From Symbiodinium microadriaticum (taxonomy: Eukaryota > Sar > Dinophyceae > Suessiales > Symbiodiniaceae): 64,000 nucleotides of DNA. Positions 8,638 through 18,834 of this stretch are shown one piece after another; position 1 is the first letter of the stretch, and each line of letters begins with the position of its first letter. The stretch is taken from assembly GCA_001939145.1 (NCBI GenBank), contig LSRX01001079.1, positions 169,954 through 233,953 of the forward strand, in the 5' to 3' direction. The position numbers and the translations under genes were made by a program. Below the pieces are notes generated by a model that was not told the origin of the DNA, made no database searches, and worked only from the letters and a program-made list of their open reading frames with translations.

Positions 8638-10286
8638 CGGAGGATCGAAGCCAGCCTAAGTCCCGATGGTGCGTGGTTGGCTGGGGTGATCCTCACGTGC
8701 ATCAAATCGAGAGATCAGCTCCTACGCCCTCAAGTGCTGCAGTGAATACCACACTTCAACTTTGTGCCAGTCGACGTTGGGCTGCACGAGTGAAAGACGT
8801 GAAAACAGCGTTCCTGCAGTCGAGGCCGACTAGCCGAAAGACTCCACTGGTCTGCCGACAACCGGCGGACGAACCCCTCCCGGGGCTCGATGCCCGCCAA
8901 TTGGTGATGTTATTGACTGAAGTGTATGGCCTAGTCTCAGGTCCGAGCTGGTGGCGGTCATCATTTCTTCAACGCACCGGTCGCTTGGGATATAAAGTAT
9001 GTCCTTATGAACCATGCGTGCTCATACTACCCAGCAAAGATGCTGAACGTCCTACTCAGGGCGTCATGGTCATCGAGGTGGACGACATCATCGAAGGCGG
9101 AGACGAGAGACACAGACAGCTGATGACAGAATTGGAGGGTGAAGTGACCTTCGGAAAGATTGTCAATTTGCAAGAAAAGGAATCGTCCTACGCCGGCAAA
9201 TCGCTAAAGCAACTGCCGGACTTCAGTTTCGAGTCGCACATGGATGAGTACATCTACACTCGCATGTCACCAATCGCGATGAGCCGCAAGGTGCTGAAGA
9301 AGGACGCGACAGCAACCCTGCTGGACGACACCGAGAAGTCGCAGCTCCGTGGTGTCCTGGCTACCTTGACCTGGGTTGGTCGTGAAGGGCGACCCGACGC
9401 AGCAGCAGCTGCAAGCGTGTTAGCTAGTGCATTTCCGGAGCCGACGGTGGACACCATCTACCAGGCGAACGAGATGGTGCGTCAGCTCAAACAGCACCCC
9501 GTACGACTGCGCATTCACGCCATACCGGAAGCCAACATTCGGAATTTGTTGATTTCCGACGCTGCGTTCGACACCTCAGGCCGGGAAAAGTCTCAGCATG
9601 GCTACCTGTTGGGCTTCACGAACGACCAGCTCAACAGCGGCATCAAGGCCCCGGTCAGCTTGATGATGTGGCGTTCAAGGCGGTTGCGCAGGAAGGCCCA
9701 GAGTTCGATGCTGTGCGAGGCCTTGTCTTTGTCAGCGGCTACTGGTTGCCTTGAGAAACAGGACGCTCTTTGGGATTCATTGAGATTCTCAGGCTACGAC
9801 CCTCGCCAGCGCCAACGGCAAGAGGAGGTCGTGTTGGAACTGCAGGGCCGATCCACGGTCATCTCTGAAGAAGCAGCTCTCTTCAGAGATCCTCGAAGCG
9901 TGGTGGTGATCGATGCCAAAGCCTTGTATGACACGATCCTCAACGACCAGGCTGGCGAGTGCGACAGAGCCAACCTTGAGGTGGCAGTGATCCGTGAGAG
10001 CTTGCAAATCTGCAAGGCGCGACCGAGGTGGATTCCACACAACCTTAATCCGGCAGATGCCCTAACGAAGTTTCCAGGGGCGCACCTTGATCCCTTGGTG
10101 CGTTTGTTGAAAAGCTCAACTTTTGTCATTGCCGATGAGCAACAGACATTGCAAGGCGGACGGCAAGGTCTGAATCGACAGAAAGTCCAAAAGTGGACAG
10201 AAGCATCAGGAAATTTTATCTTTCAGGGGGCTGTGAACTCTGATTTGCATAGCAGCTACTTTCCTGATGCAGCTTCAGACCTGTGA
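8412..10286 (+). CDS. Copia Pol C-terminal part: reverse transcriptase and RNase H
   Basis: This is an open frame of about 625 codons with no ATG at its 5' end, continuing Pol from the -1 side. RT landmarks are ASRFVDRFKP, KDVKTAFLQ, the VYGLVSGPSWW box and the catalytic VIEVDDIIEGG (Asp-Asp at 9081-9086), where the usual aromatic residue before VDD is Glu. The RNase H-like domain has LLISDAAFD, SSMLCEALSLSAA, VVVIDAKALYD and NPADALTKF, giving the acidic residues of the site. The frame stops at TGA 10284-10286, 55 bases inside the 3' LTR, so the last 18 residues are LTR-encoded. Apart from the frame change there is no internal stop. Confidence 0.93.
   Translation, partial: KFRGARKKEFESLLNNKAIRVLSVKESEEFKRLHPDHVLASRFVDRFKPKEIAPQDLEDAKQAAIKHGKLEPLAMTEDRSQPKSRWCVVGWGDPHVHQIERSAPTPSSAAVNTTLQLCASRRWAARVKDVKTAFLQSRPTSRKTPLVCRQPADEPLPGLDARQLVMLLTEVYGLVSGPSWWRSSFLQRTGRLGYKVCPYEPCVLILPSKDAERPTQGVMVIEVDDIIEGGDERHRQLMTELEGEVTFGKIVNLQEKESSYAGKSLKQLPDFSFESHMDEYIYTRMSPIAMSRKVLKKDATATLLDDTEKSQLRGVLATLTWVGREGRPDAAAAASVLASAFPEPTVDTIYQANEMVRQLKQHPVRLRIHAIPEANIRNLLISDAAFDTSGREKSQHGYLLGFTNDQLNSGIKAPVSLMMWRSRRLRRKAQSSMLCEALSLSAATGCLEKQDALWDSLRFSGYDPRQRQRQEEVVLELQGRSTVISEEAALFRDPRSVVVIDAKALYDTILNDQAGECDRANLEVAVIRESLQICKARPRWIPHNLNPADALTKFPGAHLDPLVRLLKSSTFVIADEQQTLQGGRQGLNRQKVQKWTEASGNFIFQGAVNSDLHSSYFPDAASDL
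10224..10231 (+). promoter_or_regulatory. Polypurine tract
   Basis: The short purine run cagggggc directly before the 3' LTR is the expected plus-strand primer site. It is short (aggggg core) and lies inside the Pol coding sequence. Confidence 0.6.
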
Positions 10287-10421
10287 AGTCTCCGCGGCTT
10301 TTCCTCTCGAAGGCCTTGAGCCCTGTGGCGCGCAGGTAAAAGAATCCGTAGTGGATGAGCCATGTCTTTTGAGTAAGCTTTGTGCTTTCCGAGAATTCCA
10401 GATCCGAGCTGTTACTTTACA
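10232..10421 (+). repeat. 3' long terminal repeat
   Basis: 190 bp, one mismatch to the 5' LTR (10302 T versus 986 C). It contains the Pol stop codon at 10284. It would provide the polyadenylation signal, but no AATAAA-like hexamer is seen, which is normal for dinoflagellates. Confidence 0.97.
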
Positions 10422-10425
10422 CTCC
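10422..10425. repeat. Target site duplication, 3' copy (ctcc)
   Basis: Repeats the ctcc at 912-915. See the 5' copy. Confidence 0.7.
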
Positions 10426-10977
10426 GACGCTGTTGTTTCCTTGCTGGCTTCCCTGCTGCACTGCCCTGCTACCTGTGTTCCGTTCTAGTACTGTTGCAGT
10501 GAATCACAGTCGCAGCCTACGCCCGAAACAAACAATGCTCGCTTCGCAATGAGAACCGCCCCGCCTTCCTTTGGAGTCTGATCCAAGAACACGAAAAGGA
10601 TCAACAGACACCTACTTTTACTATTACTACTACTAAGATTATTTTTATCTCTATTCTGACTACGGTAACAATTATTGCTATAATAGCAATATACTAGTTA
10701 AAGAAAATTATTACTATCATTGCGATTCTTGTTATTGCTATGATTACTATTATTGTCACCATTACGACCATACGAAAATTGCGATCATATTGTCATTATT
10801 ATTGCTGTGATGAATTTGGGAAGGTGGAGGGGGGGGGGCAGCGCCCCCGCCTGCAAACCATCCCCCCATCCAGAGCCGCATGCGCTTTGTTTTCGGAACA
10901 TACGAACCCAACCCCCACCCCTCCCACTGCTCTTTACTATGACTGCTGCTACTGCTGCTGCTACTACTACGACAAAA
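10426..10977. other. No gene seen; AT-rich trinucleotide-like stretch
   Basis: 10612-10800 is unusually AT-rich and built of degenerate att/act/tac words, as if an old ACT-type array had decayed. A G run and C-rich words follow at about 10828-10925. Nothing coding is recognised. Confidence 0.5.

Positions 10978-11061
<84 letters not shown>
10978..11061. repeat. (ACT)n trinucleotide array
   Basis: About 28 uninterrupted ACT units, with GCT/ACT mixed units just upstream from 10941. It opens all frames in both directions, creating poly-Tyr, poly-Thr, poly-Ser and poly-Val frames that are not genes. Confidence 0.97.
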
Positions 11062-11868
11062 GTTCCCGTTTCCCCCTTGCAAACCTCCCTTAAGAGCTTC
11101 TTCCCTACGAAACGTAGACTGACCTGCCTGGAACCTCCCGACGCCCTAACGTGCGACAGGTCCCCAAGTGAACGGAGACAGGACAACGAAGAGGTGGCAA
11201 AGCACCTGATTGATGAGCCTTTTGACGATAGTCGTGATGACGACAACCGCGTTCTTCGTCATCGTCGTCGTGAGGTGGTGTTGCTTGAGTGAATGATTGA
11301 ATGATGTGACCGTAGCGCATAAATCCCTCGCCCGACTCACCCCTGTGGAACAGTGTGCAAAACACTAGAAACCAGGATTCATTCCTGCTCACTGCTCTTC
11401 GCTGCCCCGCCACGTTGCTCTTGCCCCTTGCTTGTTTCACTTGCACTGCTTTCGCTGCCTGCCCTCTTCCTTTTGCTTGCCTGTCCTCGTCCTGGTCTGT
11501 CCACGGGTCTTATCTAAGGCGGGTTCTACGAGAGCCAACGGCACTACACCTCCTGCACTAGCACAGCAGACGAGCCTGTTAAGCAACTGTCGAAACTGCC
11601 GCCTGCGCCGCCATGGATCTGCACTGAACTGCACCTGTATTCGCTGTCACTGGGAAGGGGGCTCATCCCCCTGAAGGTAGCTGAAAATACAGACAGATTT
11701 CTGAGCTCTCCTGGAAGCAGCCTGCACGATGGACATGGACATCTTTTCTGTGCCGATGACACCCCACCTGAGAAGATTTGGGCCTTTGTTGGCCCAAGAG
11801 GTACGCCACACGCTGTCGCTGTTGCCCCAACCGGCTGCACATTTCTGTCGGTACTGTTTTACAACTAC

Positions 11869-12153
11869 ATGAGGCAGATGAGGCGGGCTTGGGCATGGTT
11901 CTTTGCAACGTCCTTCGAGATGGGGTACTACTCTGAAAGTCTGGAGCGGGCGACACTGCATGACAGATCGCGCATCCCGGACAGAGAAAGGTACTGGCAG
12001 GTGGACATGGAATATATTGAGGACAAGCTACAGGAATGGCAGGTCCGCTATGATATGGGTCAGGAATGCATTGCCTGGCATCAATTCCGATTTCACTTCC
12101 CGTGCTGGGAAGTTCTGATGAGGCCTGCGCAGATTAGTGGTCTGTATGGATAG
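11869..12153 (+). CDS. Hypothetical open frame, Trp/Tyr-rich
   Basis: A 94-codon frame from an ATG. It contains YWQVDMEYIEDKLQEWQVRY, which looks protein-like (helical, charged). No family is recognised and no upstream exon is evident. It could be an exon of a larger gene. The rest of 11062-13023 shows no recognisable gene. Confidence 0.22.
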   Translation: MRQMRRAWAWFFATSFEMGYYSESLERATLHDRSRIPDRERYWQVDMEYIEDKLQEWQVRYDMGQECIAWHQFRFHFPCWEVLMRPAQISGLYG

Positions 12154-13022
12154 CCGGGAATGTGAACTCACCGAGGACCCACAGGCGTACACAACAAAGT
12201 TAGCAATTGAGGAGATCTGGGAATCTGGGTTTCTGGTATGCCAACTATGAACACTGGATGTCTGCGGTGGAGGCTCGCTGAAGCAAGCTACCTTCACTGA
12301 CGACGTGCAATCTTGCCTGGCGATGCATCAGAGCTGAAGTCATATGACCGGTGCGAGACGTGACTGACCTAATTCACCTGTTCCTGCATCCTGATACATA
12401 CTTGTTGCACTGACCTTGAACTGGTAATTCGATGCGTGCATGCATGTCCCTTGCCGCAACTGTAGTCCTGTCAGGCACTTTTGATGCAGATGGTGTTACA
12501 CATGTGTCGGACACCACCACGAACACTGGCAGTGACTGTAGTGTTGGGGTTGAGGTCAGCTGTGGTGAGCCTTCATAAGGGTTTTTGGAAGTTTGGTTGT
12601 TGGTTTTGCTTGACCTACAAACTGCTGCCCCTAGCTTCTTTGTACAGGTGTAGACTATGATCTGGATGCAGAAAGAGAATGCATCCCACGGGGAACCCAA
12701 CAGACATGGGAGGTGCTGGGTTTTTGTTCCGCCCTCTGTTTCATATAGGGTAGTTTGTGCTATTGTTTGTGGGTATCGAGTGTTGTGCACATGTCGTGTT
12801 GGTAACCTCGGACCTTGCCCTATGGGACTCGCTCGTGAGAGACTGTAGCGTGAGCAGAGTGAGTGCGCTTTTCCTCAGGAGGCGATGAAGGGATTTGGTG
12901 TTCTTTAGAATGTTTACCCGTTTGGTTTATCTTTCCTTTGCGGTGAAGTCGCTTCCTGATCTACCTCGTGACCGTTGTGGCCCCGCAGTGCTGACTCCGT
13001 CGTGCCAAGTGGGTGACAAAAA

Positions 13023-13023
<1 letters not shown>

Positions 13024-13061
<38 letters not shown>

Positions 13062-13080
13062 GCTACTGCTACTGCTACTG

Positions 13081-13127
<47 letters not shown>

Positions 13128-13177
13128 ACTCCTACTACTACTACTACTACTACTACTGCTACTACTACCACTACTAC
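13024..13177. repeat. Compound (ACT)n-(CTG)n-(ACT)n trinucleotide array
   Basis: About 154 bp: ACT units, then ACTGCT units, then about 17 uninterrupted CTG units near 13084-13127, then ACT units again. The ACT part matches the array at 10978, about 2 kb away. Frames across it give poly-Leu, poly-Ala or poly-Val and are not genes. Confidence 0.97.
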
Positions 13178-15146
13178 ACCCCCGCTACCACCACTAAACC
13201 TGGTGCTATTACCCCTACTCCTAGTCAGACTTGCCAAGATGTTGACACAGCATAGCGCGCAGTTTTGCTTCATTGCTCTACTAGAAGCATGTGAACCAGC
13301 GGGGATGCTGTAATTGATTTAATTGGCAACGTTTCCATGGCGTTGGAACTTCTGAAGACTCAGAAAGGCTACATTTTTGCAACAAGAATGAAGAGCCGTA
13401 CGGCATGGTTAGTTGTTTGACGGTTTTTACTTGTTAATGTGGTTGGTGCTGTGCTGGTTTCCAAAGCTCCAACTCAAGCACAGGGTGTTAAAAGTTTGTA
13501 CATGAGGTCTCTTTCCGGACCGGGCATATGTGGAATCTGCCTTGGACTCCTCGCAAGTTCCTGCACTGCGTTCATAGCTCTGGGTGTTACCAAAAGCCCT
13601 CGCATGGCGGGTCCGGCAAAAGTCACTCACTGGCTTCCGGCCAACGGCCAGTCAGCACACTCCACGGAAGCAGTTGTGCACTCACGAGGAGATCAAAGAC
13701 CTAAAAACTGCTGTGTCGCAGGATCCATGAGTCCAAGTCACTTGACCGAACGGTAAGCCATTTGGTCAGAGGCGGCATGCCCCGCCCCGACAAATGATTG
13801 TTCGGAAAGGCCGTACAGCAGCGACAACCATGCATTTATCGGCGGCCCTCAAAATCTGCCTTTGCTGTTACATGCAGACTACAGTCCACAGGCAAATGTG
13901 ATTCTTCATACGATGAATTCCGGTAACCTCGCCGATATAGACTGATCAGACGACCCTCAGCAGCGAGTCGTGCTCTGAGCATGCGACGCGAAGCTGAGCA
14001 AATAGACACGGCGACGGTGTACCTTGCATTAGGTGAGCCACAAACAAAGCTGCGGGGTGACGCCAGTCGGCTGAGGAGAGCTCATGCAGCACAGCCTCAA
14101 CAAAAATCAAGGGCCAGGTCCGTGGAGACAGGCGTAAGACCAATCTACAACAAAGTTTGAGCCACCGTCGAGACTTGCAAAAAGGAAGCCTGCCTGGAGA
14201 GTGCACAGCATGAGCCAGAATGTTAATTTCGGCATCGGAATTCTGAGGGTTTGCTCTCAACGTTGATACGCCTTCATCCAACAGACGAGGTCAACCATCA
14301 CACCGACACAGATGAGCTCCCAGCAGAACATTTCCATCCGTGACGTGGAGGATTAGGAGGCACAACTTTCTGGACGAGCAGCATGTCATGATGTTTGTCG
14401 CACTCGCAAGCTGTCCTGTTCGGCAGGAAAGTGATGGAGCCGTTTCACCAGGTGCAGACATGTCCAGAATCTATCGAGAGCCTGCCACAACGAGGTCGTA
14501 CATGCGCGCAGAGCGTTCAAGACACAGGCCCACACAGGCACAAAGCAGAGTCACACAAGAAAGACTCAGACAAAGTCGCAGCAAGAAAATAATGGGCCTG
14601 GTACATCGGTCCATGCTTGAAAGATCATGGTTGGGCGACTTGGGGATTTGGGGCAGTGCAAAGGGCAGCCACGTGAAGCTGAGGTCGCCACTTACCAAGG
14701 TCTCTCAGTGCACCACAGGCAAGCTGCACAGAGGCGACGAATTACGCCTCGGCTGTTGGAGCCAAACTCAGATCAATCAGGATGTCAACCGGGGCAACTT
14801 TCTGCAGATCCCAACGAGCATCACAAACGTGAAAGCTCCCGGGTCTCATCTCTTCAGGTGCGTTGCACAGACTGCTTGCTCGGTTCATGGCCATCGCTGT
14901 CTTTTGCTTCAAGCATGCCTTGATGTGCCTTGACTGTGCAAACGGACACTGACCATGTTGCCTCCCGCTGCGTCCACCCTTTGATTTAAATCCAGGCAGC
15001 CATGACATGCAGGCGCACCCCATGTCACGGATATAGCCATACACAAGGAGCTTCCAAGACCTCAGACTTCCACAATGCTACGCTCGGGTCCAGAACCTGA
15101 AATCGTCATATATAGTCAAAGGCTTAAAGAACGGGCCCTGCGGGTT
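13178..15146. other. No recognisable gene
   Basis: Several frames of 65-200 codons exist on both strands (for example plus 13439-13756 and plus 14340-14933) but none has a motif I recognise, and opposite-strand frames are equally long. The last few hundred bases could hold the promoter or splice-leader acceptor of the alpha-galactosidase gene. Confidence 0.4.
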
Positions 15147-17454
15147 ATGGTGCGTTTGCTGCAAGCTCCGTTGTTGAGCTTGTCAGCCTTTGGCGCGCCT
15201 TGCCATGGATTTGCTGCTTCTTTTGAAGAAGTGATTGAGTTCTAAGGAGCAGTGCTTTACGCGCAAAAGCTTCGGATTGCAGATCAGGTGCAGGCGATTG
15301 ACAATGGGATAGGACTAACGCCGCCGCGCGGATGGAGGTCATGGAATGCCTTCGACTGCTTGGAGACTCTCGGACTGTCTGGCAAGACATAGGTGCTTGG
15401 CTTGCTTCTCTCCTTCGTGTTCCCTCGCAGCTCACCTCCGAGGCCAAAGCGCATCCTGACGCAGGCACACATGCAGGCGCAGATGGAGGCTGTTCTGGAC
15501 AGATCCCGCCTGGTCGATGGCAAGCAAACGAGCCTGGCCGAGTATGACACCTAGGTTTAGCCTGTCACTGTCGGTGCTATCAGAAGTCTCCGATCAGTCC
15601 TGCTTCTCATGTCAGCTACCCTCACGAGGCTGGGCTTCGATTGGATTAGCATGGACGATGGATGGCAGCACTGCAACTGCAGTGTGCGCCAGGACATAGG
15701 GCCCATCAGACATCAGAGACACGTGCACTGGCGTGGCCGTCCGCATGAACTGAACTCAGCACTGTGCTGCCAGCTTCAGCACGAGAGGATCTAGATCCAA
15801 CTTTGCCACAGTGCGACGGCAATCTTTGCTTTGGCGGCCATTGCTCCTGGCACGACGGCAGGACGGAGATGTGAAATGTATCTAGGTCTGGTGTCGGACT
15901 CATGGAAACCTGCGCCACGGCCAGGGGAGTGCCCATTGTGCGGAAAGACCGTTTCCCGGACATGCATCTCGAATCAAGCTGGTTGAGTTGAGAGTCTCGG
16001 GAGCGGCTGCGCGGCTGCGGCCGAGGAAGGGGCTGGTGAAATTTGGTCATTCTCGCGGTCTCAAAGTGGGAACATATCTCAACACTTGCATTTGCTCCTC
16101 AGTGGCACCTTGCTCTCCGCTCTCCATGTAGGTTCCCGTGTCCGTGTTCCCATTTAGGCAATGAGCATGGGCCGACACATTACGCTCAAGACGTAAGCTG
16201 GATGGTGGATCAGATGGACTTCGACGGCGTGTTTCCTTCTTAATCTTCTTCATCTGAACTATGTTTACTTGTTGGCCTGTCGCATGCGCGACTTGCTTCA
16301 GATTGCACTGTCAGGAAAATCGATAGCTGCGGCAGCTCTCAGAATGTTTCGCACTGGGCAGAGCTGTTCAATCTCACCGGAAAGGCCATACGCTACTTTC
16401 CTGCAACATACCACAAGTCCACAAGTCTTTCTAATTCAGGTGAGGGGCCTCTAACCGCAGCATGGCGAGGCATTGAAAATTGCCACAACTCTTGGCCAGA
16501 CTTTCGAACTGGCTTCTGTCCCATGAACTTCTTCCGCACAGGAGCTAACAATCTCGGAGTTGAAATGTCCAGCGGCCAGCGGCTGCAAACCAATGTCTTG
16601 TGAGCTTCCGTGCCAGGAGGTGATATTAGTCCCAGCATCAGCTCCATTGTGGAGGAAGCATATGCTACTCGGCCTCATTGTGAAGCCCGCTTCAGGACAG
16701 ACTGTTTCAGCGCTTCTGCAGTCGAGTCAAATTTGCCGCCTTTCAGGCTACGGTTAATGCCGCCGACTTACCCGAGCCACGTTCGCGGCCAGGTTGCTGG
16801 GCGTATCCCGACATGAGTGAGGCCGCAGCCGTGTAAGGGCAAGCATCTTTTGGCGCTGCAAGTCTTTCTGTTTGTGGAATGCCCACCTGCCATAAGTGTT
16901 GACTTCTTGCCCAATGTAGCGCTCACATTAGCGAGGCGGCTTCCATTGGACCCCAGTCCGGCACCTTGCAGGTGGGCAACTTTCCACAAGGACCACACCA
17001 GCAAGATCAAGAGCGAACACATTGGGGGCGGCTAGGTTCCATACGAATGCGACTTCAGGAATGTACGGTGTCGGACATGTCGGGTGACGCAGCATGCCCG
17101 ATCTTATCGCTTGCGCATCTACTGGAGGCTCTGGTGCATCGTGTCGTCACCGTTGATTCTGGGTTTCGTGCGCGCCCAAGTGGATTGGCCCAAGAATGGT
17201 GCGGGGAGGCCGGGAGGGGGGCCGGCAGCGCTTCCTTGATAAGCTTGAGAGGATCTGCAAGATGGAGCCAAGCTGGACAGCCGGCTTGGTTTCTGCCGCA
17301 GCTTCATGCACTGATGCACCTGTCCGTGTCGAAAAGCCAAGCTGCCGTTTGCTGTGGCCCCAGGACAGAGTCTGGCACATCATCACGAACACAGATGCGC
17401 TTGCGATTTCAGCTTCATGGCACGGACACCCCGGCACTCTGCCACTTGGAACTG
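15147..17454 (+). CDS. Alpha-galactosidase, GH27 family, multi-exon, secreted
   Basis: The enzyme hydrolyses terminal alpha-galactosyl residues from oligosaccharides or glycolipids in the secretory, lysosomal or extracellular space. Exons read by motif: E1 15147-15230 (ATG, signal-peptide-like MVRLLQAPLLSLSAFG); E2 15288-15364 (GLTPPRGWRSWNAFDC); E3 15443-15541; E4 15629-15681 (LGFDWISMDDGWQHCNC); E5 ending 16093 (GHSRGLKVGTYLNTC); E6 16158-16230 (HYAQDVSWMVDQMDFDG); E7 16315-16391 (KIDSCGSSQNVSHWAEL, Asp being the nucleophile); E8 16470-16541 (IENCHNSWPDFRTGFCPMNF); E9 16617-16663 (GGDISPSISSIVEE, Asp the likely acid/base); E10 from 16747 (RPGCWAYPDMSE); E11 17128-17167 (LWCIVSSPLILGF); E12 17364-17454 (VWHIITNTDALAISASWHGH). 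Phases agree at most of the junctions tested. The piece after DDGWQ and those around E11 are incompletely traced, and the 3' end is not found. Confidence 0.88.
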
Positions 17455-17689
17455 GTTCGGAAGCTTTGTCTTAGCTGCGAGCCACGATAAAATCGGCCAC
17501 ACGGTGCATCCCATAATGCTTGCATTTTTTATGGCTTTGCATGCAACTACATGTTTGCACTTAGTCCCTGCACTTTACTTTTCGGGAGAGCGACTCTGGC
17601 TTTGCGTCTGGTTGGATGTTTGGTGATGTCGTGGCTTGCGGCTAATTTCTGTCCGTGGTCCGGTGGTACTCGTAGTGATAGTGGCTTCG

Positions 17690-17760
17690 ATGGTGGTGCT
17701 GGTGCTGCTGCTGCTGGTGCTGCTGCTGCTGCTGCTGCTGCTGCCGCTGGTGCTGGTGCT
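17690..17760. repeat. (GCT/CTG)n trinucleotide array
   Basis: Mostly GCT units with GGT interruptions. It lies just downstream of the traced alpha-galactosidase exons, so it may be intronic or 3' flanking. Confidence 0.9.
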
Positions 17761-17816
17761 ATATTGCTCGGGGCGGGCAGAAGGTGCACGGTACTAGTCG
17801 CAGGCGAGTGTTGCTG

Positions 17817-17901
17817 ATGTTGTTGTTGCTGCTGCTGCCGCTGCCGCTGCCGCTCTTGCTGTCCTTGTGGCTGCGGCAGCTGCTGCTGCTGGTGTTGGTG
17901 T
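17817..17901. repeat. Degenerate (GTT/GCT/GCC)n trinucleotide array
   Basis: A second, more degenerate array of TGT, TGC and CGC units, 56 bp after the first. The sequence to 18773 shows no recognised gene. Confidence 0.8.
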
Positions 17902-18773
17902 TAGCACTGCCTTACTGACGCAGAGCAATTTGTTTTTTTTCGGCGGCTGCTTTGGGCTCAGGGCTTTTGTTGACTTTGGATTGTTGCCCAGCGTGCCCAG
18001 TGCTGCCGGATGCATTCACCGAACATCGCAGGGCGATTCCGGCCGAAGCCAAGTGCCCCAAGTGCCTGCAGCATAAATTTTGGAAGACCACAAGTACACA
18101 GCAACAGCAGCAACCCATAGTATTTCCGGCAATGCTCCACACATCTCCACACCAAAAGCTTACAATCAACCACAAGCCTTGTTGTACCGTTTAAACCATG
18201 CAGAGTTCCCTCCTCAGGCTTTGAGGGGGCATTTGCGCTGATTGTAGTTCATTATGATAAGCCAACACAACATGCCGAGTTCTCTGGACTCCGTAACTCT
18301 AGTGACACCGATGCGCAGAACGAGGATCAAAGCCTATCCATCTTCATCTTCGAGGATGCAAGCCGTCTTGGACGACTGTGATGGGAGTCCGTCCACCGTG
18401 GGATGGCAGCTCAACCAAGGCCTTGCGTAGGCTTGTACGCTTTGTTACATGCGTTCGACAAGGAGCAGAAGCAAAACTGTTTATCACCTTCGCTGGGCTC
18501 AGGTCGCTTGGTTGCTCCGAAGGCTCTTCTGGAAGGGGCATTGTGCCTCCGCTCAGAGAGTGGTGGCCCGTGCCCTCCGCCAACAACTTTCTCAAACGAG
18601 ACACGCTGCGGCTTGGCCTTGGGCAACTGCAGTGCCTTGAATTCAAGAAGCAAAGAAGGCACAAGCCCCTGTTGTTCATCATTACTAAGGAAGGAGCCTA
18701 GGACTCTAAGAGGCCTTTGCATCGAATTTCGTTCCTGTTTTTCGAACGGAAGAAACGGCTAAGAGTGGGTCCG

Positions 18774-18834
18774 GCGGGAAAAGTCGTCGGAGCGAAGCGA
18801 AGGGGATTGAGACCCCAACTTTTCTCTTTCCCGC
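18774..18834. repeat. Imperfect inverted repeat with nested hairpin
   Basis: GCGGGAAA at 18774-18781 is complementary to TTTCCCGC at 18827-18834. Inside it AAGT can pair with ACTT, and GGGG with CCCC around ATTGAGA. The whole 61-base stretch could fold as one structured element. Function unknown. Confidence 0.5.

Larger units (their letters stand above)
916..10421 (+). mobile_element. Copia-type (Ty1/copia) LTR retrotransposon, nearly intact
   Basis: The element is 9506 bp, bounded by direct 190-bp LTRs that begin TGTGAA and end TTTACA, with a 4-bp target duplication outside. The internal order is gag (zinc knuckle at 2674), aspartic protease (2890), HHCC and DDE integrase (6649-7125), reverse transcriptase (about 8412-9300) and RNase H (about 9540-10060). 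Integrase before reverse transcriptase defines the Copia superfamily. The LTRs differ by one transition (986 C versus 10302 T), so insertion is recent. The reading frame shifts near 4050, 5165 and 8400, so either expression needs recoding or the copy carries indels. Confidence 0.96.

Noticed and set aside
10740-11292. Long frames with poly-Tyr, poly-Thr, poly-Ser or poly-Val
   Set aside because: They are translations of the (ACT)n array in all frames and strands, with no coding signal outside it.
12895-13273. Poly-Leu, poly-Ala and poly-Val frames
   Set aside because: Translations of the compound ACT/CTG array.
17547-18015. Poly-Ala and Gly/Ala-rich frames
   Set aside because: Translations of the GCT/CTG arrays.
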